From NCBI GenBank assembly GCA_019419485.1, contig DXZV01000011.1:8363-23325 (forward strand): a stretch of DNA of 14,963 nt, written 5' to 3'. Below the pieces are notes generated by a model, which saw only the letters and a list, made by a program, of their open reading frames with translations, was not told where the DNA came from and did no database searches. A program made the position numbers and the translations under genes. Positions 1 to 6,751 of this stretch are shown one piece after another; the stretch's first letter is position 1; every line of letters starts with the position of its first letter. The DNA is from Collinsella sp. Its GTDB lineage: Bacteria; Actinomycetota; Coriobacteriia; Coriobacteriales; Coriobacteriaceae.

Positions 1-308
1 CGGGTGCGGGCGAAGCCAAGACGGAAGACGACGTTGTCGAGGCGAGACTCAAGGATGATCATGAGGTTCTCACCGGTGACGCCGTTCATCTTGCGGGCCT
101 TGTTGAAGTAGCCGTGGAACTGCTTCTCCAGAACGCCATAGATGAACTTGACCTTCTGCTTCTCGCGCAGCTGCATGCCGTACTCAGATTCCTTGCGACG
201 GCGCTTGGGCTGACGGATAGATTCCTTCTTGCTGCTGTAACCGAGCTCAGCGGGATCGATCCCGAGCTGACGGCAGCGCTTAAGAACAGGAGTCCTGTCG
301 ATTGCCAT
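1..308 (-). CDS. rpsD: 30S ribosomal protein S4 (N-terminal part, cut by window edge)
   Basis: Primary 16S rRNA-binding protein of the small subunit and an early assembly nucleator. The first 102 residues are present; the gene runs off the left edge, so the missing part is the C-terminal end. The protein starts MAIDRTPVLKRC and reaches the beginning of the S4 RNA-binding domain (ESRLDNVVFRLGFARTR at its end). Only one cysteine (C12) is seen, so this is the zinc-free form rather than the four-cysteine form. The ATG is preceded by GAAAGG at a usable distance. It follows rpsK by 19 bp in the usual alpha-operon order; rpoA and rplQ would be expected next, beyond the edge. In other bacteria S4 can autoregulate this operon, but I see no recognisable S4-binding leader here. 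Confidence 0.97.
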   Translation of the reverse strand, partial: MAIDRTPVLKRCRQLGIDPAELGYSSKKESIRQPKRRRKESEYGMQLREKQKVKFIYGVLEKQFHGYFNKARKMNGVTGENLMIILESRLDNVVFRLGFART

Positions 309-327
309 ATTGATACGATCCTTTCAG

Positions 328-732
328 TTACACGCGGCGACGCTTCTTGGGGCGGCAGCCGTTGTGCGGAATGGGGGTCTTGTCCTGGATGCTCGAGACC
401 TCGAGGCCAGCAGCCTGGAGGGAGCGGATGGCGGTCTCACGACCGGAGCCGGGGCCCTTGACGAAGACGGAAACCTTCTTCATACCGTGCTCCATGGCCT
501 GCTTGGCAGCAGCCTCGGCAGCCATCTGGGCAGCGAACGGCGTGGACTTACGGGAGCCCTTGAAGCCCACCTGGCCAGCCGACTTCCAGGAAATGACGTT
601 GCCCTGGGGATCGGTGATCGAAACGATCGTGTTGTTGAACGTAGAACGAATGTGAGCCTGGCCCACGGAAATGTTCTTACGGTCCGCGCGCTTCAGACGG
701 GCAGCGCGAACGTTCTTCTTAGCAGTAGCCAT
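328..732 (-). CDS. rpsK: 30S ribosomal protein S11
   Basis: Small-subunit platform protein that contacts 16S rRNA near the E site and mRNA exit. The 134 residues are full family length. A lysine/arginine-rich N-terminus leads into the conserved core (HIRSTFNNTIVSITDPQGN near residues 27-45, GSRKSTPFAAQ, and KGPGSGRE near 92-99). The end is the typical basic tail with the PHNGCRPKKRRRV signature. The start is an ATG with the weak Shine-Dalgarno AAGGAG-like GGAGCG just upstream. It lies 14 bp after rpsM and 19 bp before rpsD, so the three are surely co-transcribed. Nothing is odd in sequence or length. Confidence 0.98.
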   Translation of the reverse strand: MATAKKNVRAARLKRADRKNISVGQAHIRSTFNNTIVSITDPQGNVISWKSAGQVGFKGSRKSTPFAAQMAAEAAAKQAMEHGMKKVSVFVKGPGSGRETAIRSLQAAGLEVSSIQDKTPIPHNGCRPKKRRRV

Positions 733-746
733 CTATCTAGCGCTCC

Positions 747-1121
747 TTATTTCTTCTTCTTAGCACCGATCTGACGCTTCGGGCCCTTGCGGGTACGAGC
801 GTTAGTGTGGGTGCGCTGACCGCGGACCGGGAGGCCCTTGCGGTGACGAAGGCCGCGGTTGCAGCCGATGTCCATAAGGCGCTTGACGTTCTGGTTGCGC
901 TCACGGCGGAGGTCGCCCTCAACCATGATCTGGTTCTTATCGATATAATCGCGGATGGCGTTAACCTCATCCTCGGTGAGGTCCTTAACGCGCGTATCCA
1001 CGTTAACGTTGCACTCGACGCAAATCTTCGTCGCAGTGGTGCGGCCGATGCCGTAAATGTAGGTCAGACCGATCTCAACGCGCTTCTCACGCGGGAGGTC
1101 GACACCATTAATACGGGCCAA
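747..1121 (-). CDS. rpsM: 30S ribosomal protein S13 (TTG start)
   Basis: S13 sits in the head of the small subunit and forms inter-subunit bridges with 23S rRNA and L5. The protein is 124 residues. It begins (M)ARINGVDLPREKRVEIGL, carries the helix-two-turn-helix region with YIYGIGR at about 22-28, and has the conserved RGLRHRKGLPVRGQRTHTNART motif split over residues ~92-112, followed by a lysine-rich tail. The start codon is TTG at 1121-1119. It is fixed by homology to the usual MAR N-terminus and by an AGGAG Shine-Dalgarno six bases upstream, and no ATG or GTG fits. It is separated from rpmJ by 14 bp, which is the ordinary order for this operon. Confidence 0.97.
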   Translation of the reverse strand: MARINGVDLPREKRVEIGLTYIYGIGRTTATKICVECNVNVDTRVKDLTEDEVNAIRDYIDKNQIMVEGDLRRERNQNVKRLMDIGCNRGLRHRKGLPVRGQRTHTNARTRKGPKRQIGAKKKK

Positions 1122-1135
1122 CGTAGTCTCCTCTC

Positions 1136-1249
1136 TTAACCCTGACGCTGCTTATGACGGGGGTTCTCGCAAATGACGAGGACCTTGCCATGGCGCCTAA
1201 TGATTTTGCACTTATCGCACATCTTCTTGACCGAAGGACGTACCTTCAT
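1136..1249 (-). CDS. rpmJ: 50S ribosomal protein L36 (zinc-binding form)
   Basis: Smallest protein of the large subunit, bound near the L7/L12 stalk base. I read a 37-codon gene by eye: MKVRPSVKKMCDKCKIIRRH and then GKVLVICENPRHKQRQG, followed by TAA. Cysteines at 11, 14 and 27 and histidine 32 form the CxxC-x12-C-x4-H zinc ribbon of the C+ type. A C+ form normally accompanies a zinc-replete ribosome; a zinc-free paralog would lie elsewhere if it exists. AAAGGAAG seven or so bases upstream of the ATG is the ribosome binding site. It lies between infA (151 bp upstream) and rpsM (14 bp downstream), its canonical place. Confidence 0.97.
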   Translation of the reverse strand: MKVRPSVKKMCDKCKIIRRHGKVLVICENPRHKQRQG

Positions 1250-1298
1250 CGTTCTTCCTTTCGGTAGCGCTCAAACTACTTCCCTACTATCTACTCGC

Positions 1299-1375
1299 CC
1301 AGCCGCAGGCGTTTAAAACTATGGCTGGTCTTCACACACAATCCGACCGTAGGTTGAGCTAAGCCTGCAGTCGGA
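1299..1375. repeat. Two hairpins in the infA-rpmJ spacer
   Basis: The 150-bp spacer between infA and rpmJ holds two inverted repeats. The first pairs CCAGCC (1299-1304) with GGCTGG (1323-1328) around an AT-rich GTTTAAAAC-like loop. The second pairs TCCGAC (1342-1347) with GTCGGA (1370-1375), with an inner AGGTT/AAGCCT helix. Neither is followed by a U-tract in the minus (gene) direction, so they look more like processing or stabilising stems than terminators. I see no convincing promoter for rpmJ here. Confidence 0.45.
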
Positions 1376-1399
1376 AATGGAGTGCGTGTATGCGTGCCG

Positions 1400-1618
1400 C
1401 TATTTGTAGCGATAGGTGATGCGGCCGCGGGTCAGGTCGTACGGGGAAAGCTCCACGACAACCCTGTCACCGGGGAGAATACGGATGTAATTCATTCGGA
1501 TCTTGCCAGAAATGTTGCACAGAACCGAATGACCGTTCTCGAGCTCGACCTTAAACATGGCATTGGGCAGCGGTTCCTTTACCGTACCCTCGAGCTCAAT
1601 TGCGTCTTCCTTCTTCAC
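1400..1618 (-). CDS. infA: Translation initiation factor IF-1 (GTG start preferred)
   Basis: IF-1 occupies the ribosomal A site during initiation and cooperates with IF-2 and IF-3. The protein is a single S1/OB-fold domain: (M)KKEDAIELEGTVKEPLPNA, then the F-V-ELENGH and ISGKIRMNYIRILPGDRV core, ending LTRGRITYRYK. From the GTG at 1618-1616 it is 72 residues, exactly the usual IF-1 length. A TTG two codons further upstream (1624) is in frame, but it lies only four bases from the GAAAG Shine-Dalgarno core, whereas the GTG lies ten bases away. The N-terminus is therefore inferred and the rest is certain. It sits between map (226-bp spacer) and rpmJ, and a promoter-like pair in the upstream spacer suggests it can be transcribed separately from the spc block. 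Confidence 0.95.
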   Translation of the reverse strand: MKKEDAIELEGTVKEPLPNAMFKVELENGHSVLCNISGKIRMNYIRILPGDRVVVELSPYDLTRGRITYRYK

Positions 1619-1657
1619 AAGCAATCATCTTTCTCTAGAAAACGACAGCGATTGAGT

Positions 1658-1686
1658 ATTCTACAACACGTATATACGCATCGTAA
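1658..1686 (-). promoter_or_regulatory. Putative promoter for infA-rpmJ-rpsM-rpsK-rpsD
   Basis: On the minus strand, TTACGA (1686-1681) and TAGAAT (1663-1658; five of six matches to TATAAT) are separated by 17 bp. The expected start of transcription is near 1650, giving a leader of about 30 bases. The -35 is weak (three of six). A perfect 10-bp palindrome, CGTATATACG, fills the spacer at 1669-1678, and TCGTAAT is repeated at 1681-1687 and 1692-1698, 11 bp apart. Seen by eye only. Confidence 0.4.
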
Positions 1687-1730
1687 TAACTTCGTAATGG
1701 CTCCACAACTAAGTGGAACTTGTTACATTT

Positions 1731-1859
1731 GAAATGTAAAACAAAGCCGTTCCCTGATGCCCAAGATCGCCTTGAAATGAGAAGGCATAGACCTTGGGGT
1801 CATGCCTTCGAAATTGAAAGGCGAGGTTGGGCATCAGGGGGCGGCGACTTTTACATTTC
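1731..1859. repeat. 129-bp imperfect palindrome spanning the 3' end of map
   Basis: A nested inverted repeat reads from the outside in. GAAATGTAAAA (1731-1741) pairs with TTTTACATTTC (1849-1859). GCCG plus CCCTGATGCCCAA (1746-1764) pairs with TTGGGCATCAGGG plus CGGC (1827-1845). TCGCCTT (1767-1773) pairs with AAGGCGA (1818-1824). GAAGGCAT (1781-1788) pairs with ATGCCTTC (1802-1809), and GACC with GGTC closes a four-base loop. The right outer arm contains the last codons and the TAA of map. No clean U-tract follows in the gene direction. It could be an attenuator or RNA-processing stem between map and infA, or a small MITE/REP-like element. The left outer arm is itself part of a local palindrome (1723-1739). 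Confidence 0.75.
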
Positions 1860-2639
1860 TCCGCCTTGGAGCGAACACCAAGCACCTTGGGCATCCGTGG
1901 TCAGAATCACCGGACCGTCATTGGTAATGGCGACGGTGTTCTCGTAGTGCCCGGCGGGCAGGTGGTCGTTGGTCGTGACGATCCAACCGTCGGAGCCCGT
2001 GCTCACATGGTTGGAACCCATCGTAACCATCGGCTCGATGGCAATGACCATGCCAGCCTGGAGGCGAACGCCCCTCCCCTTCTTTCCATAGTTAGGAACG
2101 TTGGGGTCCTCGTGCATCACGCGGCCAATGCCATGGCCCACATAATCACGAAGCACGCCGTAACCGTGAGACTCGGCGAGGGACTGAACGGCATAACCGA
2201 CGTCCCCGATATGGTTACCGGGAACAGCCTGCTCGATGGCAGCCTTAAGGCAATCACGCGTGACCTCGCACAAAGCCTTGGCTTCGGGCGTGGGGGTGCC
2301 GACGAAAAACGTCCAAGCATTATCGCCGACCCAACCGTCGACAACGGCTCCCGTATCGATGGAGATGATATCGCCATCGCGCAGGATCATGTCGGGGTTG
2401 GGAATACCGTGGACCACGGCATCGTTGATCGATGCGCAGATGGTCCCCGGGAACCCGCCGTAACCCTTAAAGGCCGGGGTGCCGCCATGCATGCGGATAA
2501 TCTGCTCCGCGAGCTGATCGAGCTCAAAAGTCGAAACGCCGGGGCGCACCATGGCTCCAACGTGGCGGAGCGCCATCTTAGATAGCGCTCCTGCCTTCTT
2601 CATCTGCTCGATTTGCGTTGCAGACTTAATCTTGATCAT
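1851..2639 (-). CDS. map: Type I methionine aminopeptidase
   Basis: Removes the initiator methionine from nascent proteins and is a dinuclear metal enzyme of the M24A family. The 262-residue protein has every active-site residue in the expected order: H77 (substrate), D95 and D106, H169, E202 and E233. The IEPM signature lies at 201-204 and YVGHGIG at 166-172. Its ATG overlaps the adk stop in an ATGA motif (2639-2636), so translation of the two is likely coupled. The conserved fold ends near residue 246 (DGPVIL); the last sixteen or so residues (TTDAQGAWCSLQGGEM) look like an extra tail whose final codons form one arm of a long palindrome. The adk-map-infA arrangement is the normal actinobacterial and firmicute one. 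Confidence 0.97.
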   Translation of the reverse strand: MIKIKSATQIEQMKKAGALSKMALRHVGAMVRPGVSTFELDQLAEQIIRMHGGTPAFKGYGGFPGTICASINDAVVHGIPNPDMILRDGDIISIDTGAVVDGWVGDNAWTFFVGTPTPEAKALCEVTRDCLKAAIEQAVPGNHIGDVGYAVQSLAESHGYGVLRDYVGHGIGRVMHEDPNVPNYGKKGRGVRLQAGMVIAIEPMVTMGSNHVSTGSDGWIVTTNDHLPAGHYENTVAITNDGPVILTTDAQGAWCSLQGGEM

Positions 2640-3262
2640 AGACCGAGAGCCTCTTTGACATCCCCGTACACGGTCTCGCGAGCCTGGTCACCGTTGACCG
2701 ACTTGAGCAGACCCTGGCCACGATAGTAGTCGACGAGCGGGCTCGTGGACTTCTCGTAGACGTCGAGACGGTTCTTGATGGTCTCGGGCTTGTCGTCGTC
2801 GCGCTGATACATCTCGCCTGCGCACTTGGGGCAGATAGCATCGGCAGCAGTGCCGGTGTAACCGCAGGCGCGGCAGGTGCGACGCGAAGACAGACGATCG
2901 ATGATGACCTCGGGAGCCACATCGACCAGAAGGGCGCAGTCGATCTCGCGACCCATGGCGGAGAGCTCGGAATCGAGCGTCACGGCCTGGGCGGTGTTGC
3001 GCGGGAAGCCGTCGAGAATGAAGCCCTGCTGGGCGTCATCGGCGGCAAGGCGCTCCTTGACAAGGTCGATCACGAGCTGGTCGGGAACGAGCTCGCCAGC
3101 GTCCATGTACTTCTTAGCCTGAATACCAAGCTCGGTGCCACCCTTAACGGCAGCACGCAGCAGGTCGCCCGTGGAAATATGGGCGACGCCAAACTCGGCG
3201 ACGAGCTCCTGTGCGACGGTGCCCTTACCGGCACCCGGAGCTCCGAGCAATACGAGGTTCAT
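2636..3262 (-). CDS. adk: Adenylate kinase
   Basis: Cytosolic nucleoside monophosphate kinase (ATP + AMP to 2 ADP). The P-loop GAPGAGKGT is at residues 7-15, the AMP-binding region includes STGDLLR, FILDGFPR is at 81-88, and the LID carries RDD at 154-156. Cysteines 130, 133, 144 and 147 (CxxC-x10-CxxC) form a zinc knuckle in a LID shorter than the usual CxxC-x16-CxxC/D. I chose the ATG at 3262 (208 residues) because AGGAGG sits seven bases upstream; the in-frame TTG at 3268 would be one base from that site. The gene follows secY by 18 bp and overlaps map by four bases. This secY-adk-map placement is standard. Confidence 0.97.
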   Translation of the reverse strand: MNLVLLGAPGAGKGTVAQELVAEFGVAHISTGDLLRAAVKGGTELGIQAKKYMDAGELVPDQLVIDLVKERLAADDAQQGFILDGFPRNTAQAVTLDSELSAMGREIDCALLVDVAPEVIIDRLSSRRTCRACGYTGTAADAICPKCAGEMYQRDDDKPETIKNRLDVYEKSTSPLVDYYRGQGLLKSVNGDQARETVYGDVKEALGL

Positions 3263-3280
3263 GAGCAATCCTCCTCTAGC

Positions 3281-4567
3281 CTATTTAAAGAATCCATCGT
3301 AATCATACATCTTGATCTGGCCTTCGAGCTTATCGACCGTGTCGAGCACGACGCCGACCATGATGAGGATGGACGTGCCGCCAAATGCCTGGATCAGATG
3401 GTTACCCGTGAAGGAGAAGATGATCGAAGGCACGATGGCGATGAGCGCCAAAAAGACAGCGCTGGGAAGCGTGATCTTGTTGAGCGCGTTCTTGATGTAG
3501 GCCGCGGTAGCCCTACCCGGACGGACGCCCGGAATAAAGCCGCCCTGCTTCTTAAGGTTGTCGGCCGTGTCATCGGGGTTGAACACCATGGAGGTGTAGA
3601 AGTACGCGAAGAACACGATGAGGACAACGTTAAGCACCCAGTTGAGCCAACCGGTCGAAAGCGCAGAGGCAACTGCCTGAATCCAGCCGATGCCGGGGAA
3701 GAACACGGCAATCTGGGCCGGGAAGTACAGCAGCGCCGAAGCGAAGATGATCGGCACGACGCCCGCGGTGTTGACCTTGATGGGCAGGTAGGTGGTCTGG
3801 CCACCCATCATGCGACGGCCCACGACGCGCTTAGCGTAGGAGACCGGAATGCGGCGCTGGCCGCGCTCAAGGAAAACAATCAGCGGGATAACCAGCAAGA
3901 TGATGGCGCAGATGATCACCATGGTGATGATGCCACCGGCATTGCCCTCGGTGCTGGAGAAGATCGCCTGCGGCAGGCCGGCCATGATGTTCGCAAAGAT
4001 GATCAGCGACATGCCATTGCCGATACCGCGCTGGGTGATGAGCTCACCAATCCACATGATCAGCATGGCGCCCGCAGTGAGCGTGCCGACGATCATGAGG
4101 TCGAAGATGATCTCGGGAGCGCCGGCGCCAGTAAAGCTGATGCCGAAACTCTTAAAGAGGAAGAGGTAACCCACGGAGTTGAGGATTGCCAGAGCCAGGG
4201 TGAGGTAACGCGAATACTGCGTAATCTTGGTCTGACCAACCTCGCCCTCGCGGGCAAGCTCATGCAGGGAAGGCACAACGGCCTGGAGCATCTGGAGGAT
4301 GATCGAGCTGGTGATGTAAGGCATGATGCCCAGCGAAAACACCGAAACGTAGCTCAACGCGCCACCAGAGAAAAGATTCAGGAGGGCCATAGCACCTGCG
4401 GCGACCGAATTGTTATCGGTCGAGAAAAGGCCCAGCATCCCCTGGAAGGGAATGCCGGGCACAGGAACGTGCGCACCAATGCGGTACACGACGAGCATAG
4501 CTATGGTAAAAAGAATCTTTTCGCGCAATTCTTTGATGCGGAAAGCATTCTTAAGACCATTTAGCAC
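3281..4567 (-). CDS. secY: Preprotein translocase subunit SecY (GTG start)
   Basis: Central channel subunit of the SecYEG translocon in the cytoplasmic membrane. The 428 residues match the family, with a short cytoplasmic N-terminus (MLNGLKNAFRIKELREKIL) leading into the first membrane segment (FTIAMLVVYRIGAHVPVPGI). Ten hydrophobic segments are visible. The conserved cytoplasmic loops are ITQRGIGNGMSLIIFANI (loop C4 region) and ERGQRRIPVSYAKR (loop C5, the ribosome and SecA contact). The plug region follows the first segment. The start is GTG at 4567-4565, overlapping the 3' end of rplO by seven bases, which implies translational coupling. It is followed by adk after 18 bp. Confidence 0.98.
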   Translation of the reverse strand: MLNGLKNAFRIKELREKILFTIAMLVVYRIGAHVPVPGIPFQGMLGLFSTDNNSVAAGAMALLNLFSGGALSYVSVFSLGIMPYITSSIILQMLQAVVPSLHELAREGEVGQTKITQYSRYLTLALAILNSVGYLFLFKSFGISFTGAGAPEIIFDLMIVGTLTAGAMLIMWIGELITQRGIGNGMSLIIFANIMAGLPQAIFSSTEGNAGGIITMVIICAIILLVIPLIVFLERGQRRIPVSYAKRVVGRRMMGGQTTYLPIKVNTAGVVPIIFASALLYFPAQIAVFFPGIGWIQAVASALSTGWLNWVLNVVLIVFFAYFYTSMVFNPDDTADNLKKQGGFIPGVRPGRATAAYIKNALNKITLPSAVFLALIAIVPSIIFSFTGNHLIQAFGGTSILIMVGVVLDTVDKLEGQIKMYDYDGFFK

Positions 4568-5010
4568 GGCAGCTCGACCTTTCCGCCGGCGGCCTCGATC
4601 TTGGCCTGCGCAGAAGCGCTGACCTTGTCGACCTTGACCGTGAACTTCTTGGTGAGCTCACCATTGCCGAGCACCTTGACGGGCTCGAACTCGCTCTTGG
4701 TGATGCGAGCGGCCTTAAGAGCGGCGCCGTCGATCACAGCGCCGTCCTCGAACTTGCGCTCGAGACGCTCAACGTTAACGGCGGTGTACTCGATACGACG
4801 GGGGTTGCGGAAGCCCGGAAGCTTGGGCAGACGCATAGCCAGCGGAGTCTGGCCACCCTCGAAGCCGGCACCCTTGGTGCCGCCAGAGCGGGAACCCTGG
4901 CCCTTCTGACCGCGGCCAGAAGTGGTGCCGTGACCCGAAGAATTGCCACGGCCGACGCGCTTGCGGTTCTTGGTGGAACCGGGCGCGGGAGTAAGATCGT
5001 GAAGCTGCAT
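4561..5010 (-). CDS. rplO: 50S ribosomal protein L15
   Basis: Late-assembly large-subunit protein binding 23S rRNA. The 149-residue product starts MQLHDLTPAPGSTKNRKRVG and has the long glycine- and arginine-rich extended N-terminal arm (GRGNSSGHGTTSGRGQKGQG, residues ~21-40). A globular C-terminal part follows (ELTKKFTVKVDKVSASAQAK). A GAGGAG Shine-Dalgarno lies just before the ATG. Its last codons overlap the GTG of secY by seven bases, and rpmD ends three bases upstream. The low-complexity basic arm is normal for L15. Confidence 0.97.
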   Translation of the reverse strand: MQLHDLTPAPGSTKNRKRVGRGNSSGHGTTSGRGQKGQGSRSGGTKGAGFEGGQTPLAMRLPKLPGFRNPRRIEYTAVNVERLERKFEDGAVIDGAALKAARITKSEFEPVKVLGNGELTKKFTVKVDKVSASAQAKIEAAGGKVELPC

Positions 5011-5013
5011 TTG

Positions 5014-5196
5014 CTACTCCTCTACAATCTCGACAAGGTGCTTGACCTTGAAGATCATGCCGCGGACGGACTCGTTGTCAGCAATCTCGCGAACCTCGCG
5101 GATCCTGTGGAGACCGAGGGCACGGACAGTACGGACCTGATCCTGCTTGCAACCGTTGGTGCTGCGGACCTGCTTGATCTTGATGGTGTCAGCCAT
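5014..5196 (-). CDS. rpmD: 50S ribosomal protein L30
   Basis: Small large-subunit protein with a ferredoxin-like fold. Sixty residues is the usual bacterial length. MADTIKIKQVRSTNGCKQDQ is followed by the family hallmark TVRALGLHRIREVREIADNE (roughly residues 23-42) and a VKHLVEIVEE end. The gene is tightly packed between rpsE (two-base spacer) and rplO (three bases), so it is read as part of one messenger. Nothing unusual. Confidence 0.97.
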   Translation of the reverse strand: MADTIKIKQVRSTNGCKQDQVRTVRALGLHRIREVREIADNESVRGMIFKVKHLVEIVEE

Positions 5197-5198
5197 GC

Positions 5199-5723
5199 TT
5201 AGTTCTCCTTACCGACGAACATCTCGGAGACCGTCAGGCCACGGCGAGCCGCGACGTCCTCAGGGCTGGAGAGCTCCTTGAGGCCCTCGACGGCAGCCTT
5301 GATGATGTTAAGGCCGTTGTCGGTACCGAGGGACTTGGACAGGACGTTCTTGATGCCAGCAAGCTCGAAGAGGGGACGCACAGCGCCGCCGGCGATAACG
5401 CCGGTACCCTCGACAGCGGGCTTGATGATGATGCGGCCGGCACCAAAGTGGCCGAGAACCTCGTGCGGAATGGTGCCTTGCTCGGTCACCGGCACGTGGA
5501 ACATGTTCTTCTTGGCATCGAGAGACGCCTTGGAGATGGCCATGGGCACCTCAGCGGACTTGCCCATGCCAACGCCGACGTTGCCCTTGCCGTCGCCAAC
5601 GACGACGAGAGCGACGAGGCTCATGCGACGACCACCCTTGACGGTCTTCGACACGCGGTTGATGTAAACGACGCGCTCCTCGAACTCGGAGGCCTCGCGC
5701 TGCTGCTTCTGATTACGAGCCAT
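5199..5723 (-). CDS. rpsE: 30S ribosomal protein S5
   Basis: Decoding-centre protein that helps set fidelity and lines the mRNA entrance with S3 and S4. The 174 residues comprise the N-terminal double-stranded RNA-binding domain (VVYINRVSKTVKGGRRMSL, residues ~18-36, containing the loop where spectinomycin resistance changes arise in other bacteria) and the C-terminal domain (FGAGRIIIKPAVEGTGVIAGG, split over residues ~93-113). The ATG is preceded by AGGAGG at 5730s. It follows rplR by 14 bp. No unusual residues are apparent in the spectinomycin loop, though I could not align it. Confidence 0.97.
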   Translation of the reverse strand: MARNQKQQREASEFEERVVYINRVSKTVKGGRRMSLVALVVVGDGKGNVGVGMGKSAEVPMAISKASLDAKKNMFHVPVTEQGTIPHEVLGHFGAGRIIIKPAVEGTGVIAGGAVRPLFELAGIKNVLSKSLGTDNGLNIIKAAVEGLKELSSPEDVAARRGLTVSEMFVGKEN

Positions 5724-5737
5724 GTGCTACATACCTC

Positions 5738-6106
5738 CTAGAACTCGAGACCGGCGGCACGAGCACCGTCGGCGAGGGCCTTGACGCGGCCATGGTAGAT
5801 ACGGCCACCACGATCGAAGGCGACCTTGGTGATGCCGGCCTCGATGGCACGCTTGCCAACGAGCTGACCGACCTTCTCCGCAGCCTCCTTGTTCGAGGTG
5901 TGGGTGCCCTTGAACTCGGCCTCGAGGGTCGAGGCAGAGACGAGCGTCAGGCTGGAGCCCTTGCTGTCGTCGATGATCTGGGCATAGATGTTGGCGTTAG
6001 TACGGGTCACGCGAAGACGCGGACGCTCGGCGGTACCCGAGACCTTGCCGCGAACACGACGCTGACGACGCTTGAGGCCTTCCAGCTTCGCCTTATGCTT
6101 GTTCAT
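5738..6106 (-). CDS. rplR: 50S ribosomal protein L18
   Basis: 5S rRNA-binding protein of the central protuberance. The 122 residues show the basic N-terminal RNA-binding arm (MNKHKAKLEGLKRRQRRVRG), then RPRLRVTRTNANIYAQIIDD and the C-terminal FDRGGRIYHGRVKALADGAR, the most conserved stretch of the family. The ATG is preceded by TAGGAG. A 75-bp spacer with a strong hairpin separates it from rplF, and rpsE follows after 14 bp. Confidence 0.97.
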   Translation of the reverse strand: MNKHKAKLEGLKRRQRRVRGKVSGTAERPRLRVTRTNANIYAQIIDDSKGSSLTLVSASTLEAEFKGTHTSNKEAAEKVGQLVGKRAIEAGITKVAFDRGGRIYHGRVKALADGARAAGLEF

Positions 6107-6134
6107 ACGTAAACTCCTAAAAAGGTTGATCTTG

Positions 6135-6156
6135 CCAGCACCTAACGGGGTGCTGG
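6135..6156 (-). repeat. Hairpin in the rplF-rplR spacer
   Basis: CCAGCACC (6135-6142) pairs perfectly with GGTGCTGG (6149-6156) around a six-base loop. In the minus direction it is followed by AAGATCAACC and then TTTTT next to the rplR ribosome binding site, so the T-run is about ten bases too far for a classical terminator. A processing or partial attenuation site within the operon is more likely. Confidence 0.55.
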
Positions 6157-6181
6157 TCTTATGCGAGTAAGTCGGTTACGA

Positions 6182-6718
6182 CTACTTGGCGGCCTTACCC
6201 AGCTTGCGGCGGATGTGCTCGCCAACGTAGTGGATACCCTTGCCCTTGTAAGGCTCGGGAGGACGATGACCGCGGATCTCAGCGGCGATCTGACCGACCT
6301 GCTGCTTGTTGATACCCTTGACGTTCACGTGGGTGTTGTCGGGAACCTCGAAGGTGATGCCCTCGGGAGCCTCGACGATCACGGGGTGCGAGAAGCCCAG
6401 GGAGAACTCGAGGTTCTTGCCCTTCTGCTGCACGCGGTAACCGACGCCGGCGAGCTCGAGCTTCTTCTCGAAGCCCTCGGAAACGCCAACAACCATGTTG
6501 TGGATGAGGGCGCGGGTGAGGCCGTGGCGGGCACGAGTCTCACGCTCGTCGTCGGGACGGGAAACGGTGAGGACGTTGTCCTCGACGTTGATAGCGAGCT
6601 TCTCAAAGACATCGAGCTCGAGCTGGCCCTTGGGGCCCTTGACGACAACGTTGTTGCCGTTGACTGTCACTTCGACTCCGGCGGGAATCTGGACAGGCTT
6701 ATTACCGATACGAGACAC
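6182..6718 (-). CDS. rplF: 50S ribosomal protein L6 (GTG start)
   Basis: Large-subunit protein near the sarcin-ricin loop and the factor-binding site. The 178 residues hold two tandem related domains. The start is (M)SRIGNKPVQIPAGVEVTV, and the second half carries GFSHPVIVEAPEGITFEVPD and the family signature QVGQIAAEIRGHRPPEPYKG (near residues 140-160). GKGIHYVGEHIRRKLGKAAK ends the protein. The start codon is GTG at 6718-6716, preceded by AAAGGAG at six bases. It sits 33 bp after rpsH and 75 bp before rplR. Confidence 0.97.
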   Translation of the reverse strand: MSRIGNKPVQIPAGVEVTVNGNNVVVKGPKGQLELDVFEKLAINVEDNVLTVSRPDDERETRARHGLTRALIHNMVVGVSEGFEKKLELAGVGYRVQQKGKNLEFSLGFSHPVIVEAPEGITFEVPDNTHVNVKGINKQQVGQIAAEIRGHRPPEPYKGKGIHYVGEHIRRKLGKAAK

Positions 6719-6751
6719 GGTGATCTCCTTTCCTTCTACCTACCGAGCGAA

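Noticed and set aside
3179..4564. Plus-strand open frame (461 codons) opposite secY and the start of adk
   Set aside because: Translation is dominated by charged residues complementary to SecY hydrophobic codons. No ribosome binding site or family resemblance.
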